Below are positions 1-7,950 of a stretch of 48,692 nt of DNA, one piece after another (position 1 is the stretch's first letter; each line of letters starts with the position of its first letter). The notes under the pieces are model-generated. The model was not told the DNA's origin. It did not search any database and worked only from the letters and a program-made list of their open reading frames with translations. Both the position numbers and the translations under genes were made by a program. The DNA is from a virus, in the IMG/VR virus record IMGVR_UViG_3300032299_001628, positions 1-48,692 of that record. One strand, 5' to 3'.

Positions 1-378
1 CAGCAGGAAAAGGACGGCACTGAACTAACTGGGTATAATTTTATTATTAACGTAGAAAAATCTCGATATGTAAGAGAAAAATCTAAGATACCAGTTGAGG
101 TATCCTTTGAGGGTGGTATCTCTAAATGGTCAGGGCTTTTAGATGTTGCATTAGAAAGTGGTTTTGTAACCAAGCCTTCTAACGGTTGGTATTCCCGTAG
201 AGGGGAAACTGATAAGGTAAGAGCTAAAGAGACTTACACTAAAGAGTTTTGGTTACCTATTATTTCCTCTAAAGAATTTCAAACATACATTGAAAAAACT
301 TACCAAATATCAGGTTCTCTTCTTATGAATGAAATAGTAACTGATGATGAGATTTCGGAAGAGTTTGAAAATGCTTAG
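1..378 (+). CDS. uvsX: UvsX recombinase, C-terminal part
   Basis: The reading frame is open from base 1 and ends at TAG 376-378, giving the last 125 residues of a RecA-family strand-exchange protein. UvsX coats ssDNA with gp32/UvsY help and drives recombination-dependent replication. The visible part has the GGISKWSGLLDVALESG segment, a trailing WYSRRG and an acidic tail, as in T4-like UvsX C-termini. The ATPase core lies outside the window. It is followed with overlap by a small unknown gene and then gp41, the order seen in marine T4-like phages as I recall it. Identity rests on this C-terminal similarity plus context. Confidence 0.85.
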   Translation, partial: QQEKDGTELTGYNFIINVEKSRYVREKSKIPVEVSFEGGISKWSGLLDVALESGFVTKPSNGWYSRRGETDKVRAKETYTKEFWLPIISSKEFQTYIEKTYQISGSLLMNEIVTDDEISEEFENA

Positions 379-691
379 AAACGATTTATATCGACCATGG
401 TTTACAGAACCAAATAAAGCCGGAGAAGAGGAATGGGGCTTTGAAATTTTATCCGGAGACTTTTCCGGTATAGTAGTTCAAATAAAAGGTGTAAGTGTAA
501 GTGAGCAAACAGAAGGGGAAGTCGCACTAGATTTTCATGTAATTAATAAGCCTTCTGACATGGAAGAGTCACCTACTGAAGATCCTGCGTTTACCCATGT
601 AATTGAATTAATTATAAACGATATTCTTAGAGAAGCTATAGATAATTATGAACAGTCTGGAAACAACGATACTAAGGAATCTAGTACATAA
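371..691 (+). CDS. conserved small phage protein between uvsX and gp41
   Basis: This gene encodes 106 residues of unknown function. I chose ATG 371, which overlaps the end of uvsX by 8 bases, over the upstream ATG at 344 because the protein from MLRNDLYRPWF onward looks like the real N-terminus. It is acidic, with WGFEILSGDFSGIVVQIKG-type beta strands in the first half and a helix near the C-terminus. It overlaps gp41 by 44 bases, so translation is probably coupled. No catalytic motif or membrane segment is visible. Position alone suggests expression with the replication genes. Confidence 0.75.
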   Translation: MLRNDLYRPWFTEPNKAGEEEWGFEILSGDFSGIVVQIKGVSVSEQTEGEVALDFHVINKPSDMEESPTEDPAFTHVIELIINDILREAIDNYEQSGNNDTKESST

Positions 692-2048
692 TGAAAATTT
701 TATGCGCAAGGTACTGCCTTTTCTCAAGGGAGAGTACTTTGGTGAAGAATGTGAAAAAATATGTTATAATTTAATTGTTAATTTTATAAGCAAATATAAC
801 AAATGCCCAAGCATAGAAGCTTTAGAGATTTCACTTCAAAATTCTAGACTACCAGAAGGTATATTTAAAGAGTCTAGTCAATTACTAAAAAATCTTACAA
901 CTAAAGAAGAGAAAACTAACGAGCAGTGGATAGTTGATGAAACGGAGCGTTTTTGTAAAGACAAAGCAGTTTATAACGCTGTAGTTCATTCTATTAGTAT
1001 TATCGATGGTACTGACAAAACATTAAGCAAAGATCATATTCCTTCATTATTACAGGATGCATTAGGGGTCTGCTTTGATTCTTCCGTGGGTCATGATTAT
1101 TTTGACGACTCTTCTAACCGTTATGATTTCTATCATAGAGTAGAATCCAGAATTCCTTTTGACATTGACTTCTTTAATAAAATTACCCAAGGCGGTTTAC
1201 CTAACAAAACTCTTAATATTGCGCTAGCAGGTACAGGTGTTGGTAAGTCTCTTTTTATGTGTCATGTAGCTTCCTCCTCTCTAGCACAAGGTAAAAACGT
1301 TCTTTATATTACCTTAGAAATGGCAGAAGAAAGAATTGCCGAGAGAATTGATGCAAATTTACTTAACGTTGAGATAGATCAATTAAAGGATCTTTCCAAG
1401 GAAATGTATGATAGTAGGATGAAGAAGTTATCAGGGAAAACACATGGAAAACTAGTAATAAAGGAATATCCTACTGCTTCAGCTCATTCTGGTCATTTTA
1501 AGGCGTTACTTAGTGAATTATACTTGAAGAAACAATTTAGACCTGATATAATATTTGTTGATTATTTGAATATATGTGCTTCTACCAGATTTAAAGCTGG
1601 GGGAAATGTTAATTCCTATACATATGTTAAAGCCATAGCTGAAGAGTTGCGTGGTCTAGCTGTAGAATTTAATTTACCTATTGTGTCAGCCACACAGACA
1701 ACGAGATCTGGTTATTCTAATACTGATGTGGATCTGACCGATACGTCCGAATCTTTCGGTTTACCTGCAACAGCAGACTTTATGTTTGCTCTAATCAGTA
1801 CAGAAGAACTAGAACAACTTAATCAGTTAATGGTAAAACAGTTAAAAAATAGGTATAACGATCCTACATTTCATAAAAGATTTATGGTAGGCATAGATAG
1901 GACCAAAATGAGGTTGTACGATCTTGAGATGTCAGCTCAGAAAGGCTTGGCAGACGCAGGTATTGATTTAGGAGATGATAGTCCAGATAATTTAACGTTT
2001 ACAAATCATTTTAAACCAAAAAAGGACTTTTCAGGTATTAAAGTATAA
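648..2048 (+). CDS. 41: replicative DNA helicase, T4 gp41 / DnaB family
   Basis: This is the hexameric 5'-3' helicase that unwinds the fork and partners with the gp61 primase and the gp59 loader, both in this window. It has 466 residues, close to T4 gp41. The N-terminal domain matches gp41 (KVLPFLKGEYF, VPSIEAL-like segment). Walker A AGTGVGKS is at about residues 194-201 and LEMAEERIAERIDANLL follows. Walker B (IIFVDYL) is near residue 305, followed by SYTYVKAIAEELRGLAVE. The start lies inside the preceding gene with no clear Shine-Dalgarno, consistent with translational coupling. Confidence 0.95.
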   Translation: MNSLETTILRNLVHNENFMRKVLPFLKGEYFGEECEKICYNLIVNFISKYNKCPSIEALEISLQNSRLPEGIFKESSQLLKNLTTKEEKTNEQWIVDETERFCKDKAVYNAVVHSISIIDGTDKTLSKDHIPSLLQDALGVCFDSSVGHDYFDDSSNRYDFYHRVESRIPFDIDFFNKITQGGLPNKTLNIALAGTGVGKSLFMCHVASSSLAQGKNVLYITLEMAEERIAERIDANLLNVEIDQLKDLSKEMYDSRMKKLSGKTHGKLVIKEYPTASAHSGHFKALLSELYLKKQFRPDIIFVDYLNICASTRFKAGGNVNSYTYVKAIAEELRGLAVEFNLPIVSATQTTRSGYSNTDVDLTDTSESFGLPATADFMFALISTEELEQLNQLMVKQLKNRYNDPTFHKRFMVGIDRTKMRLYDLEMSAQKGLADAGIDLGDDSPDNLTFTNHFKPKKDFSGIKV

Positions 2049-2051
2049 ATA
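2044..2051 (+). promoter_or_regulatory. T4-type late promoter motif TATAAATA
   Basis: TATAAATA overlaps the gp41 stop codon and lies 23 bases before the ATG of the metallopeptidase-like gene, which has its own Shine-Dalgarno AAGGAG. It exactly matches the T4 late -10 element, and no -35 is needed for that class. A chance match in AT-rich DNA is possible, but the position is right. Confidence 0.5.
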
Positions 2052-2073
2052 TTAGTACCTAAGGAGAAAGCTT

Positions 2074-2721
2074 ATGTATTTGGCTAGACAAATAGATGAT
2101 ATTCTAGAGTCTAAAAAAGACAAGCTAGTAGGCCGTAACTCCTATTACTACATCATACAAGTTCTTAATAGATCATTTCATAAAATTGAACCGTTTACGT
2201 TTAGGTATGAAACGTTTAAAGACTTCAATCAAGGCGATTATTCTGTTTCCGGTTATTTTGATTCCGAGCACGGTACCAAGTATATTATTTTAAACTTTTC
2301 TAATAACCATAAAACATTTACAATTTGTAGTCAGAGATGGAAAGAGTTTAAATTTACCCTTTCCCAAGTTTGTCAGCACGAATCTATTCACCAACATCAA
2401 TGGCAGCATCGCGATAGTTCAATGTATGAAGTGCTACCTCCGGAATTTAGAAATGCAGAAGAAAAAACCGATATTAACGAAGAAAGAGATTACCTTTCAG
2501 ATTTTGATGAAATAGATGCTTACGCCCACGATATAATTATGGAAATAAAACATTACTACCCTAAAAAATGTCCTTATAGGGTCTTAAAAAGTATGAACCA
2601 CCATAAAAAAATTTGGTCGTATAACTATTACAAAAAGACCTTCAAGGGCACGGAATGGAATGTAATTAAAAATCGACTTTACAAAAAAGCCTATAAATGG
2701 ATACCATACGTAACAGTTTAG
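2074..2721 (+). CDS. putative zinc metallopeptidase-like protein (HExxH)
   Basis: The product has 215 residues. The segment CQHESIHQHQWQHR at about residues 100-113 contains H102-E103-x-x-H106, the zincin zinc-binding motif. It is followed some 50 residues later by an acidic DEIDAYAHDI stretch that could give the third ligand. This layout resembles SprT-like or other short zincins, but I cannot place it in one family. The C-terminus is lysine/tyrosine-rich and may bind nucleic acid. A good Shine-Dalgarno (AAGGAG) and a late-type promoter precede it. The substrate is unknown. Confidence 0.6.
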   Translation: MYLARQIDDILESKKDKLVGRNSYYYIIQVLNRSFHKIEPFTFRYETFKDFNQGDYSVSGYFDSEHGTKYIILNFSNNHKTFTICSQRWKEFKFTLSQVCQHESIHQHQWQHRDSSMYEVLPPEFRNAEEKTDINEERDYLSDFDEIDAYAHDIIMEIKHYYPKKCPYRVLKSMNHHKKIWSYNYYKKTFKGTEWNVIKNRLYKKAYKWIPYVTV

Positions 2722-2728
2722 GAGAGAC

Positions 2729-2881
2729 ATGCCCATCTGGTTAGACATTATATCAATAATTTTACAGTTAGGGGCGTGCTTCGCATGTTTTGTCTGGGGT
2801 AAAGTTTCCGGTATTGCTAATTTAGTAAATACTTTGTTAGAAAAGAAAATTATTAAAGAGTCAGATTTAGACAAAATTTAG
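2729..2881 (+). CDS. small membrane protein, 50 residues
   Basis: This short ORF starts at ATG 2729 with GGAGAG just upstream and ends at TAG 2881. The first 30 residues form one hydrophobic segment (DIISIILQLGACFACFVWG), followed by a short charged tail ending in ESDLDKI. It is probably a single-pass inner-membrane protein. It sits directly after the metallopeptidase-like gene and before a strong promoter, so it likely closes that transcription unit. Function is unknown. The strand, Shine-Dalgarno and spacing support a real gene. Confidence 0.65.
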   Translation: MPIWLDIISIILQLGACFACFVWGKVSGIANLVNTLLEKKIIKESDLDKI

Positions 2882-2886
2882 TAACG

Positions 2887-2921
2887 TAACAGTTGCTTTT
2901 AATTTTGCTTTATTATATAAT
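2887..2921 (+). promoter_or_regulatory. sigma70-like promoter, TAAC-box class
   Basis: TAAC at 2887-2890 is followed by -35 TTGCTT at 2893-2898, a 17-nt spacer and -10 TATAAT at 2916-2921. It drives the gene at 2950, which has Shine-Dalgarno AAAGGA. The TAAC tetramer lies exactly 29 nt upstream of the -10, as in five other promoters of this window. The core alone is close to the sigma70 consensus. Confidence 0.8.
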
Positions 2922-2949
2922 ATTATTAATACATTGAAAGGACTATAGC

Positions 2950-3213
2950 ATGTTTATTACTCAAGCATCATCTCAAGCTCGTGTAAAGAACGACACTGTC
3001 GGATCTAATGGAATGACAGAGCTTTTTAATCTTTACAAAACACAGTCTTTACAGGATTTTCGCCAGTCCTGTGTCAATGTTATTGAAGCATCCACCGGAA
3101 AGCAAGCTACAAAAGACAAGTTTATTTTTGAGCTTGAAACTTACACCTCAAAAGATAAAATGCTTAAGACCACTACCAACTATCTTCTAGCTGGTCAAGG
3201 TCTGGGTGTTTAA
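2950..3213 (+). CDS. unknown early-type protein, 87 residues
   Basis: This small soluble protein has no motif I recognise. It begins MFITQASSQARVKND and ends LAGQGLGV, with a helical middle (ELFNLYKTQSLQDF). It has its own strong promoter (2887-2921) and Shine-Dalgarno AAAGGA, so it is probably made early. The next promoter of the same class starts within its stop-codon region, so it forms a single-gene unit with partial read-through possible. No homologous function can be named. Confidence 0.7.
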   Translation: MFITQASSQARVKNDTVGSNGMTELFNLYKTQSLQDFRQSCVNVIEASTGKQATKDKFIFELETYTSKDKMLKTTTNYLLAGQGLGV

Positions 3214-3245
3214 CAGTGGATTTTTAAATCATTTACCTTTATAAT
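3211..3245 (+). promoter_or_regulatory. TAAC-box promoter, leaderless type
   Basis: TAAC at 3211-3214 overlaps the stop codon of the preceding gene. The -35 TGGATT is at 3217-3222, with a 17-nt spacer and TATAAT at 3240-3245. The next ATG is at 3252, six bases after the -10, so transcription starting at the usual +1 would begin on the A of the start codon. No Shine-Dalgarno is present. Confidence 0.75.
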
Positions 3246-3251
3246 GTTTAT

Positions 3252-3584
3252 ATGAAAACTAATATGTTTACTGTAGGTGGTGTTTCAAAAAGAAACGGTA
3301 CTGTTAAGGTTCGTTTTTGCTCAGATTTTGTTCTAAGAATTAAAAATTTGCAAAAACAAGGCGATACAGATATTAAGCTGATAGAGTTACCCCACCCTAT
3401 GTCTAAAACGGACGTCTGCAAATTTCTTCTCACTTTAGAAGAATTTAAGATATATGAAAAAGATATTATGCGGGTAGCTGGTAAAAAAGCATTTCTTAAC
3501 ACCCCTACTAAGCAAAAAATAACCCCACCGCTAAATGTGGTGGATAATGAGGTTGAAGATATTAAGAAATTAATAACGGCTTAA
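3252..3584 (+). CDS. unknown protein, probably leaderless mRNA
   Basis: The product has 110 residues. The N-terminal half looks beta-rich and basic (TVGGVSKRNGTVKVRF), then helical (MSKTDVCKFLLTLEEFKIYEKD). It ends in an acidic helix. No family recognised. Its ATG coincides with the predicted transcription start of the promoter at 3211-3245, and a perfect 12-bp hairpin terminator follows the stop codon, making this a self-contained single-gene early unit. Confidence 0.75.
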   Translation: MKTNMFTVGGVSKRNGTVKVRFCSDFVLRIKNLQKQGDTDIKLIELPHPMSKTDVCKFLLTLEEFKIYEKDIMRVAGKKAFLNTPTKQKITPPLNVVDNEVEDIKKLITA

Positions 3585-3591
3585 TATCTTC

Positions 3592-3630
3592 TGACAGATA
3601 AGAAAGACCGCCTCTTATCTGTCATATTTT
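3592..3630 (+). terminator. 12-bp hairpin terminator
   Basis: TGACAGATAAGA at 3592-3603 and its exact reverse complement at 3613-3624 enclose a 9-base loop. The sequence that follows is T-rich (TATTTTGTT). It lies 7 bases after the stop codon of the 3252 gene. The stem is perfect, but the T-tract is interrupted. Confidence 0.8.
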
Positions 3631-3659
3631 GTTGGCGGGGCATTTATTATGAGGTAATT

Positions 3660-3908
3660 ATGTCAATTCAATCAAGTGTACTAAAAACTCTGAAGTCAGG
3701 ACGTCAGTTTACGGCAGGTCAGCTAGCTGGTCTTTTCAATACAACTGAGTCAACCGTATCTGCTCGTATTTCCGAGCTCCGCGCAAAAGGTTACTCCATT
3801 TATAGTAATACTGCTAAAAATGGAAAGACGGCCTATCGTCTGGGAACTCCTTCCCGTCGTATGGTTGCACTAGCTTTTGCGCAAGCTGGTTCAGAAGTAT
3901 TTCAATAA
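3660..3908 (+). CDS. small helix-turn-helix / winged-helix protein
   Basis: The product has 82 residues. Residues 5-60 fit a winged helix: VLKTLKSGRQFTAGQLAG, then a turn and recognition helix (TTESTVSARISELRAKG), then a beta hairpin wing (YSIYSNTAKNGKTAYRLG). This suggests sequence-specific DNA binding, perhaps control of phage transcription. It is bracketed by terminators at 3592-3630 and 3924-3950, so it is a monocistron. The Shine-Dalgarno is weak (GAGGTAATT). I saw no clear -35/-10 upstream. Confidence 0.75.
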   Translation: MSIQSSVLKTLKSGRQFTAGQLAGLFNTTESTVSARISELRAKGYSIYSNTAKNGKTAYRLGTPSRRMVALAFAQAGSEVFQ

Positions 3909-3923
3909 TTGCAGGTGTAAAGG

Positions 3924-3950
3924 AAAAACCCCCGTTTAGGGGGTTTTTTT
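3924..3950 (+). terminator. rho-independent terminator
   Basis: AAAAACCCCC, loop GTTTA, GGGGGTTTTT, with the T run continuing to 3950. This is a classic strong intrinsic terminator just after the winged-helix gene and just before the late block. Confidence 0.95.
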
Positions 3951-3953
3951 ATG

Positions 3954-3961
3954 GATAAATA
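3954..3961 (+). promoter_or_regulatory. late promoter motif GATAAATA
   Basis: GATAAATA follows the terminator immediately and lies 29 bases before the ATG of the nuclease-like gene at 3991. It fits the NATAAATA late -10 of T4-like phages and would open the long block of virion-type genes that follows. Confidence 0.55.
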
Positions 3962-3990
3962 AATAACCCGATAAACTTTTAAAAAAAACT

Positions 3991-4713
3991 ATGTCCGCAA
4001 CATCCGATGCATTCGAGCGTAAAGTAGCAGACGGAATTAACAAAATTCCTGGTTATAAGGCTGAACGACCCTCAGTAGGTACTGAGTACTCTGATGTTTT
4101 GATTACTAAGGGTAGAGACAAATATTGGTTAGAAGTTAAAATGAACCATACCGATAATCTTTCTAACCCTAGAGTTTTTTATGATAATAATAGATGGCAA
4201 ACAACTTATGCGACACCCGCAGCAAAAGCTACTGTTGAAGTTCTTAATTCTTCATCACAAGCAAAAGCTTTTTTAGCCGCTATTTCAAAATTTTCTGGTA
4301 TACCTCTTAGAAATTTAAAAATACCTACTACAAAGTCAGGATTAAAGCAACCTGGAGCGGTACCCCTTGACACAATGAAAAAATATTTCGACCAACCCAA
4401 TGTTAACCGTTACATTGCAAATAAAGAAAATTATGATCTAGGAAAGCTAGTTACAGAACATTATACTGTAGGTAAAGCACAACCGGCCTATTATATGCAG
4501 GCAGCAGATGATTTTTACTTAATTACAAATTTAAACCCCCTTAAACTACCTAACGATATTTCTTTGTTAAAAGGTACAGGGGATTTAAAAGTTAGAGTCT
4601 CAACTAGATCGGAATTTTACGAAGTACAAGCCGAAATAAAAATTAAAACTATGCCTACTAGCGCATACAGTGTGCTTGAAGGTACAAAAAAAAAGAACCC
4701 GTTTGTTAGATGA
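3991..4713 (+). CDS. PD-(D/E)XK nuclease-like protein
   Basis: The product has 240 residues. The N-terminal third has the layout of the PD-(D/E)XK fold: an acidic helix FERKVADGIN near residue 9, then VGTEYSDVLITKG with D35, then a strand WLEVKM with E48 and K50. These are candidate metal-binding and catalytic residues. The rest shows no known domain. Substrate and role (DNA processing, recombination or injected nuclease) are not shown. It opens the 4-16 kb block and overlaps the next gene by 4 bases, so it may work with the ligase-like protein downstream. Restriction-type folds diverge strongly, so this is fold-level evidence only. Confidence 0.6.
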   Translation: MSATSDAFERKVADGINKIPGYKAERPSVGTEYSDVLITKGRDKYWLEVKMNHTDNLSNPRVFYDNNRWQTTYATPAAKATVEVLNSSSQAKAFLAAISKFSGIPLRNLKIPTTKSGLKQPGAVPLDTMKKYFDQPNVNRYIANKENYDLGKLVTEHYTVGKAQPAYYMQAADDFYLITNLNPLKLPNDISLLKGTGDLKVRVSTRSEFYEVQAEIKIKTMPTSAYSVLEGTKKKNPFVR

Positions 4714-5876
4714 TACATTTTAAAAACTATCTATTAGAAGCTTCTAATGAAGAAAAGCTTACTCATTTAGAGCACGCAGAAGATCACCCCATTAATGCCG
4801 GTAACGAAGGTTTTAAGCATGCTTTTAATACGTTGCATGGGGTACACGAGGCCTTACAGGGTAAAAAATCTAAGGTAAGCATTTCCACCAAGTATGATGG
4901 ATCACCATCCATTGTATTTGGTCATCATCCAGATACAGGTCGTTTTTTTGTTGCTTCTAAATCCGCATTTAATGTAAATCCTAAGTTAAACTACACAGAA
5001 GCCGATGTAGAAAAAAATCACGGTCATGCCCCAGGCCTAGTTTCAAAATTAAAAGAAGCTCTACATCACTTACCTAAAGTTACACCTAATCGCGGTGTTT
5101 ATCAAGGTGACTTTATGTACAGTAAAAAAGATAACGATGTTGAAGCTAAAGGTGACAGCTACCACTTTAAACCTAACACGATTACCTATTCTACAAAAAA
5201 GGGTTCAGATCAAGGGGAAAAGATAAAAAATTCAAAGATAGGTGTAGCTGTTCATACTGCATATCACGGTGGTAATTTACAGACAATGAAAGCAGAATAC
5301 AACGCCGACTTATCTCATTTTAATAAGCACCCTGACGTACATATTATTTCACCAAAGTACGATAGTAAAAATGCCCACTATACACCTCAGGCACAGAAAA
5401 AATTTACTGAAGAGATGCAAAAAGCCGTTAGTGCCCATAACAAATTAGAAAACTATAATCATGTATCTGGACATATCGACCATTTAAAAACTTACATTAA
5501 CTCTACGGTACGAGAAGGAACAACCCCCGACGTAGAAGGTTACAAGAAGTACATTCAGGGGGTATACAAAAAGAAAGCTGATGCTCTTAAATCAGAAGCC
5601 GGAAAACAACGCCAGGCAAATTTAGGCAATGAACATCAGCAACATATTATGGCCAATAAGCAACAATTTCAACATACATTTAACGTTCATAAGCATTTAC
5701 AGGCTGCTAAAAACGTACTTGTTAACGCTTTAGCCTCACATCAGGATTTTCATCATACGATAGGGGGACAGCAAGTTAAGCCTGAAGGTCATGTTGCTGT
5801 AATTAATAATCGACCTACTAAACTTGTGGATAGATCTGAATTTAGTCGTCAAAATTTTCTTTCAAGACCAAGATAG
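4710..5876 (+). CDS. ligase-like nucleotidyltransferase with capsid-targeting-like leader
   Basis: The product has 388 residues. The motif STKYDGSPSIVFG (K61-Y-D63-G64) fits motif I (KxDG) of the covalent nucleotidyltransferases: DNA/RNA ligases and capping enzymes. VYQGDFMYS (near 130), an ITYSTK stretch and a KIGVAVHT stretch could be motifs III, IIIa and IV. It resembles the phage family I know as DUF6267. The N-terminus MIHFKNYLLEAS resembles the T4 internal-protein leader with an LxE cleavage site, so the protein may be packaged in the head. The substrate is unknown; it could seal nicked DNA or RNA. Confidence 0.6.
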   Translation: MIHFKNYLLEASNEEKLTHLEHAEDHPINAGNEGFKHAFNTLHGVHEALQGKKSKVSISTKYDGSPSIVFGHHPDTGRFFVASKSAFNVNPKLNYTEADVEKNHGHAPGLVSKLKEALHHLPKVTPNRGVYQGDFMYSKKDNDVEAKGDSYHFKPNTITYSTKKGSDQGEKIKNSKIGVAVHTAYHGGNLQTMKAEYNADLSHFNKHPDVHIISPKYDSKNAHYTPQAQKKFTEEMQKAVSAHNKLENYNHVSGHIDHLKTYINSTVREGTTPDVEGYKKYIQGVYKKKADALKSEAGKQRQANLGNEHQQHIMANKQQFQHTFNVHKHLQAAKNVLVNALASHQDFHHTIGGQQVKPEGHVAVINNRPTKLVDRSEFSRQNFLSRPR

Positions 5877-5937
5877 AAAGATAGAATTTCTTAATCTTCC
5901 AACACATGAATTTTATAGTCAAGGCAACTAAAAATCA

Positions 5938-6633
5938 ATGAAAAGTATTAAAGAAAAGCAGCTTTTGGTAAAATGGGCAAAAGCTCTTAATGAAGAAATC
6001 GATACTCTCATTGTAAAAGAAGTAGAAGAGTACGAGCGTCTTCAGAAAGAGGTAGCTGAATCTTTAAAGCAAAAACCTTTCTTAGAAACCATGCCAAATA
6101 AAACCAAAGAGGTGGTTTTAAAGGAAGAAAAACTAGAAGAAATAAAGCAAGAAGTTACAAAAAAAGCCGATCTTATTTCTCTTGCGGTTAATCAAATTTC
6201 TAAAGACGCTATAAAAGAAGAGTCTTTTCAACAACCCAATCCTCTTTTAGTAGATAAAACCTTTGAAGCCATCCAAAAGAAACTTAAGTTTTTAGAGCAA
6301 GCAATTGGCAAAATTGCAGCAACTGGTCCTGGTAGTGGTGCTGGTGATATACTTAATCTAGATCATCCTGTAAAATTAGTTACCAACAATTACACCATTA
6401 CCAGGAAAGATTATTACGTTGGAGTAAACGCAGCATTTGCTGTTACTATAACTCTTCTCGATGCAATTGGTTTTCCTGGTAGGAAAGTTATTATTAAAGA
6501 TGAATCCGGTAATTGCTCAAACAATCCTATAACGGTCACTGGAAACGTAGACAATGACCCAGGAGGATTTATTTTACAGACGAATAATGGGGGCGTACAA
6601 ATGATTTACAGAGAAGGCTGGAGAATTATATGA
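5938..6633 (+). CDS. probable virion/fibre protein with coiled-coil stem
   Basis: The product has 231 residues. Residues 1-125 are highly charged and helical (Lys/Glu-rich heptads), probably a coiled coil. A GPGSGAGD linker at about 130-138 follows. Residues 140-231 are beta-rich (VTNNYTITRKDYYVGVN, FPGRKVIIKDESGN, IYREGWRII) like tip domains of fibre or whisker proteins in marine myoviruses. It overlaps the next structural gene by 4 bases. The spacing to the previous gene (61 bases) holds nothing I recognise. Role is inferred from architecture. Confidence 0.6.
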   Translation: MKSIKEKQLLVKWAKALNEEIDTLIVKEVEEYERLQKEVAESLKQKPFLETMPNKTKEVVLKEEKLEEIKQEVTKKADLISLAVNQISKDAIKEESFQQPNPLLVDKTFEAIQKKLKFLEQAIGKIAATGPGSGAGDILNLDHPVKLVTNNYTITRKDYYVGVNAAFAVTITLLDAIGFPGRKVIIKDESGNCSNNPITVTGNVDNDPGGFILQTNNGGVQMIYREGWRII

Positions 6634-7910
6634 CATATTTGTTTACCTCAAACAATATTATTACTGGTGAAGTTGAAGTAAAAAATGATTCTGGAAATAC
6701 TATACCTGTAACATTTTCGTCAACCAATTACGATGCCTTTGGACGATTTAGAATTTCAGAGCCTTTCACCTTGTTTGATTCTTCACAACGATATGCGGAT
6801 AACGGAAAATTTGCAACGTCTAATACTTCGACTGCTAGTTTTTCTTTTCAAGCAAACACTGCCAGTATAGATATGACAGTTGACACAACAGCTTCTGCTA
6901 ATGTTTTGAGAGAAAGCTATAGAGTGTTTGCCTATCAACCAGGAAAATCACTACAGATTCTCAATACGTTTGTGATGGCTTCTAGTAAAGCAAATCTTAG
7001 ACAACGAGTAGGTTATTTTAGTACTGAAAATGGTATTTTTCTAGAACAGTCTGATGACGTATATTTTGTCAAACGCTCTAAAGTTACCGGATCTGTTGTA
7101 GACACTAAAATTGCTCAATCTGACTGGACTATAGATCCAATGGATGGAACTGGACCGTCTGGATTGACTTTAAATTTATCTTACCCACAAATTTTTTGGA
7201 TAGATCTTGAATGGTTAGGTGTTGGTACAGTTAGAATGGGATTTATAGTCAATGGTCAATTCATTCATTGCCATTCAATACATCATGCAAATCTTTCAAG
7301 TTCACCGGCTGGTGCTTACATGCAAACTGCAATTTTACCAATAAGACATGAAATAGAAAATACTGGTACAACTGCAAGCTCTTCGACTCTAAAACAAATT
7401 TGTTCTACAGTCATTTCTGAAGGCGGTTATGTATTAGCTGGAAAGATGAGAACTATAGGTATGGCGCCAACTACAGCAGCTAATTATAATCTTGCAACAG
7501 GTAATGTGTTTTATCCAGTTGTAAACATTAGATTAAAGTCAACACATTTAGATGCAATAGTTATTCCAAAAAATATACATTTAGTTGGAACAACTCAAAG
7601 TGATTTTAGATATAAAATTGTAGCTGGAGCAAACGTTAGTGGTGGTACGTGGATTTCTGATGGAGTAGATTCTGCAGTAGAATATAATCTTTCTGCTAAC
7701 GTTATTACTGGTGGAACCGATCTAAGATCATCATATCTAATTTCTACTGGTAGTCAAAGTTTGACGGTTGATCTTGGAGATGGAAATTTTAAATTTCAAC
7801 TGGAAAGAAATAGTTTTACTTCAACGCCATTATACTTCACTTTAGCAGTAACTGCTAAATCCAACAACGATAAAGTGTTGGCGTCTATAGATTGGGAAGA
7901 AATAACTTGA
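6630..7910 (+). CDS. beta-rich virion structural protein
   Basis: The product has 426 residues, rich in Ser/Thr/Asn with alternating beta strands throughout and no enzyme motif. The N-terminal SSTNYDAFGRFRISEPFTLFDS segment is one I associate with structural proteins of T4-like marine phages. It is probably an appendage or decoration protein, working with the coiled-coil protein upstream (ATGA overlap) as stem and head of one structure. No signal peptide or membrane segment is present. Confidence 0.65.
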   Translation: MTYLFTSNNIITGEVEVKNDSGNTIPVTFSSTNYDAFGRFRISEPFTLFDSSQRYADNGKFATSNTSTASFSFQANTASIDMTVDTTASANVLRESYRVFAYQPGKSLQILNTFVMASSKANLRQRVGYFSTENGIFLEQSDDVYFVKRSKVTGSVVDTKIAQSDWTIDPMDGTGPSGLTLNLSYPQIFWIDLEWLGVGTVRMGFIVNGQFIHCHSIHHANLSSSPAGAYMQTAILPIRHEIENTGTTASSSTLKQICSTVISEGGYVLAGKMRTIGMAPTTAANYNLATGNVFYPVVNIRLKSTHLDAIVIPKNIHLVGTTQSDFRYKIVAGANVSGGTWISDGVDSAVEYNLSANVITGGTDLRSSYLISTGSQSLTVDLGDGNFKFQLERNSFTSTPLYFTLAVTAKSNNDKVLASIDWEEIT

Positions 7911-7950
7911 TAACTTTTAAACAGCTTAAAAAAAGTAAAAAGGTAGTATT

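Noticed and set aside
2904-2912. TTTGCTTTA resembling a T4 MotA box before the 2950 gene
   Set aside because: It lies only 3 bases from the -10, not centred near -30 as in T4 middle promoters, and no MotA gene is visible.
3248-3502. Minus-strand ORF opposite the 3252 gene
   Set aside because: It overlaps a leaderless gene with a clear promoter and terminator on the plus strand.
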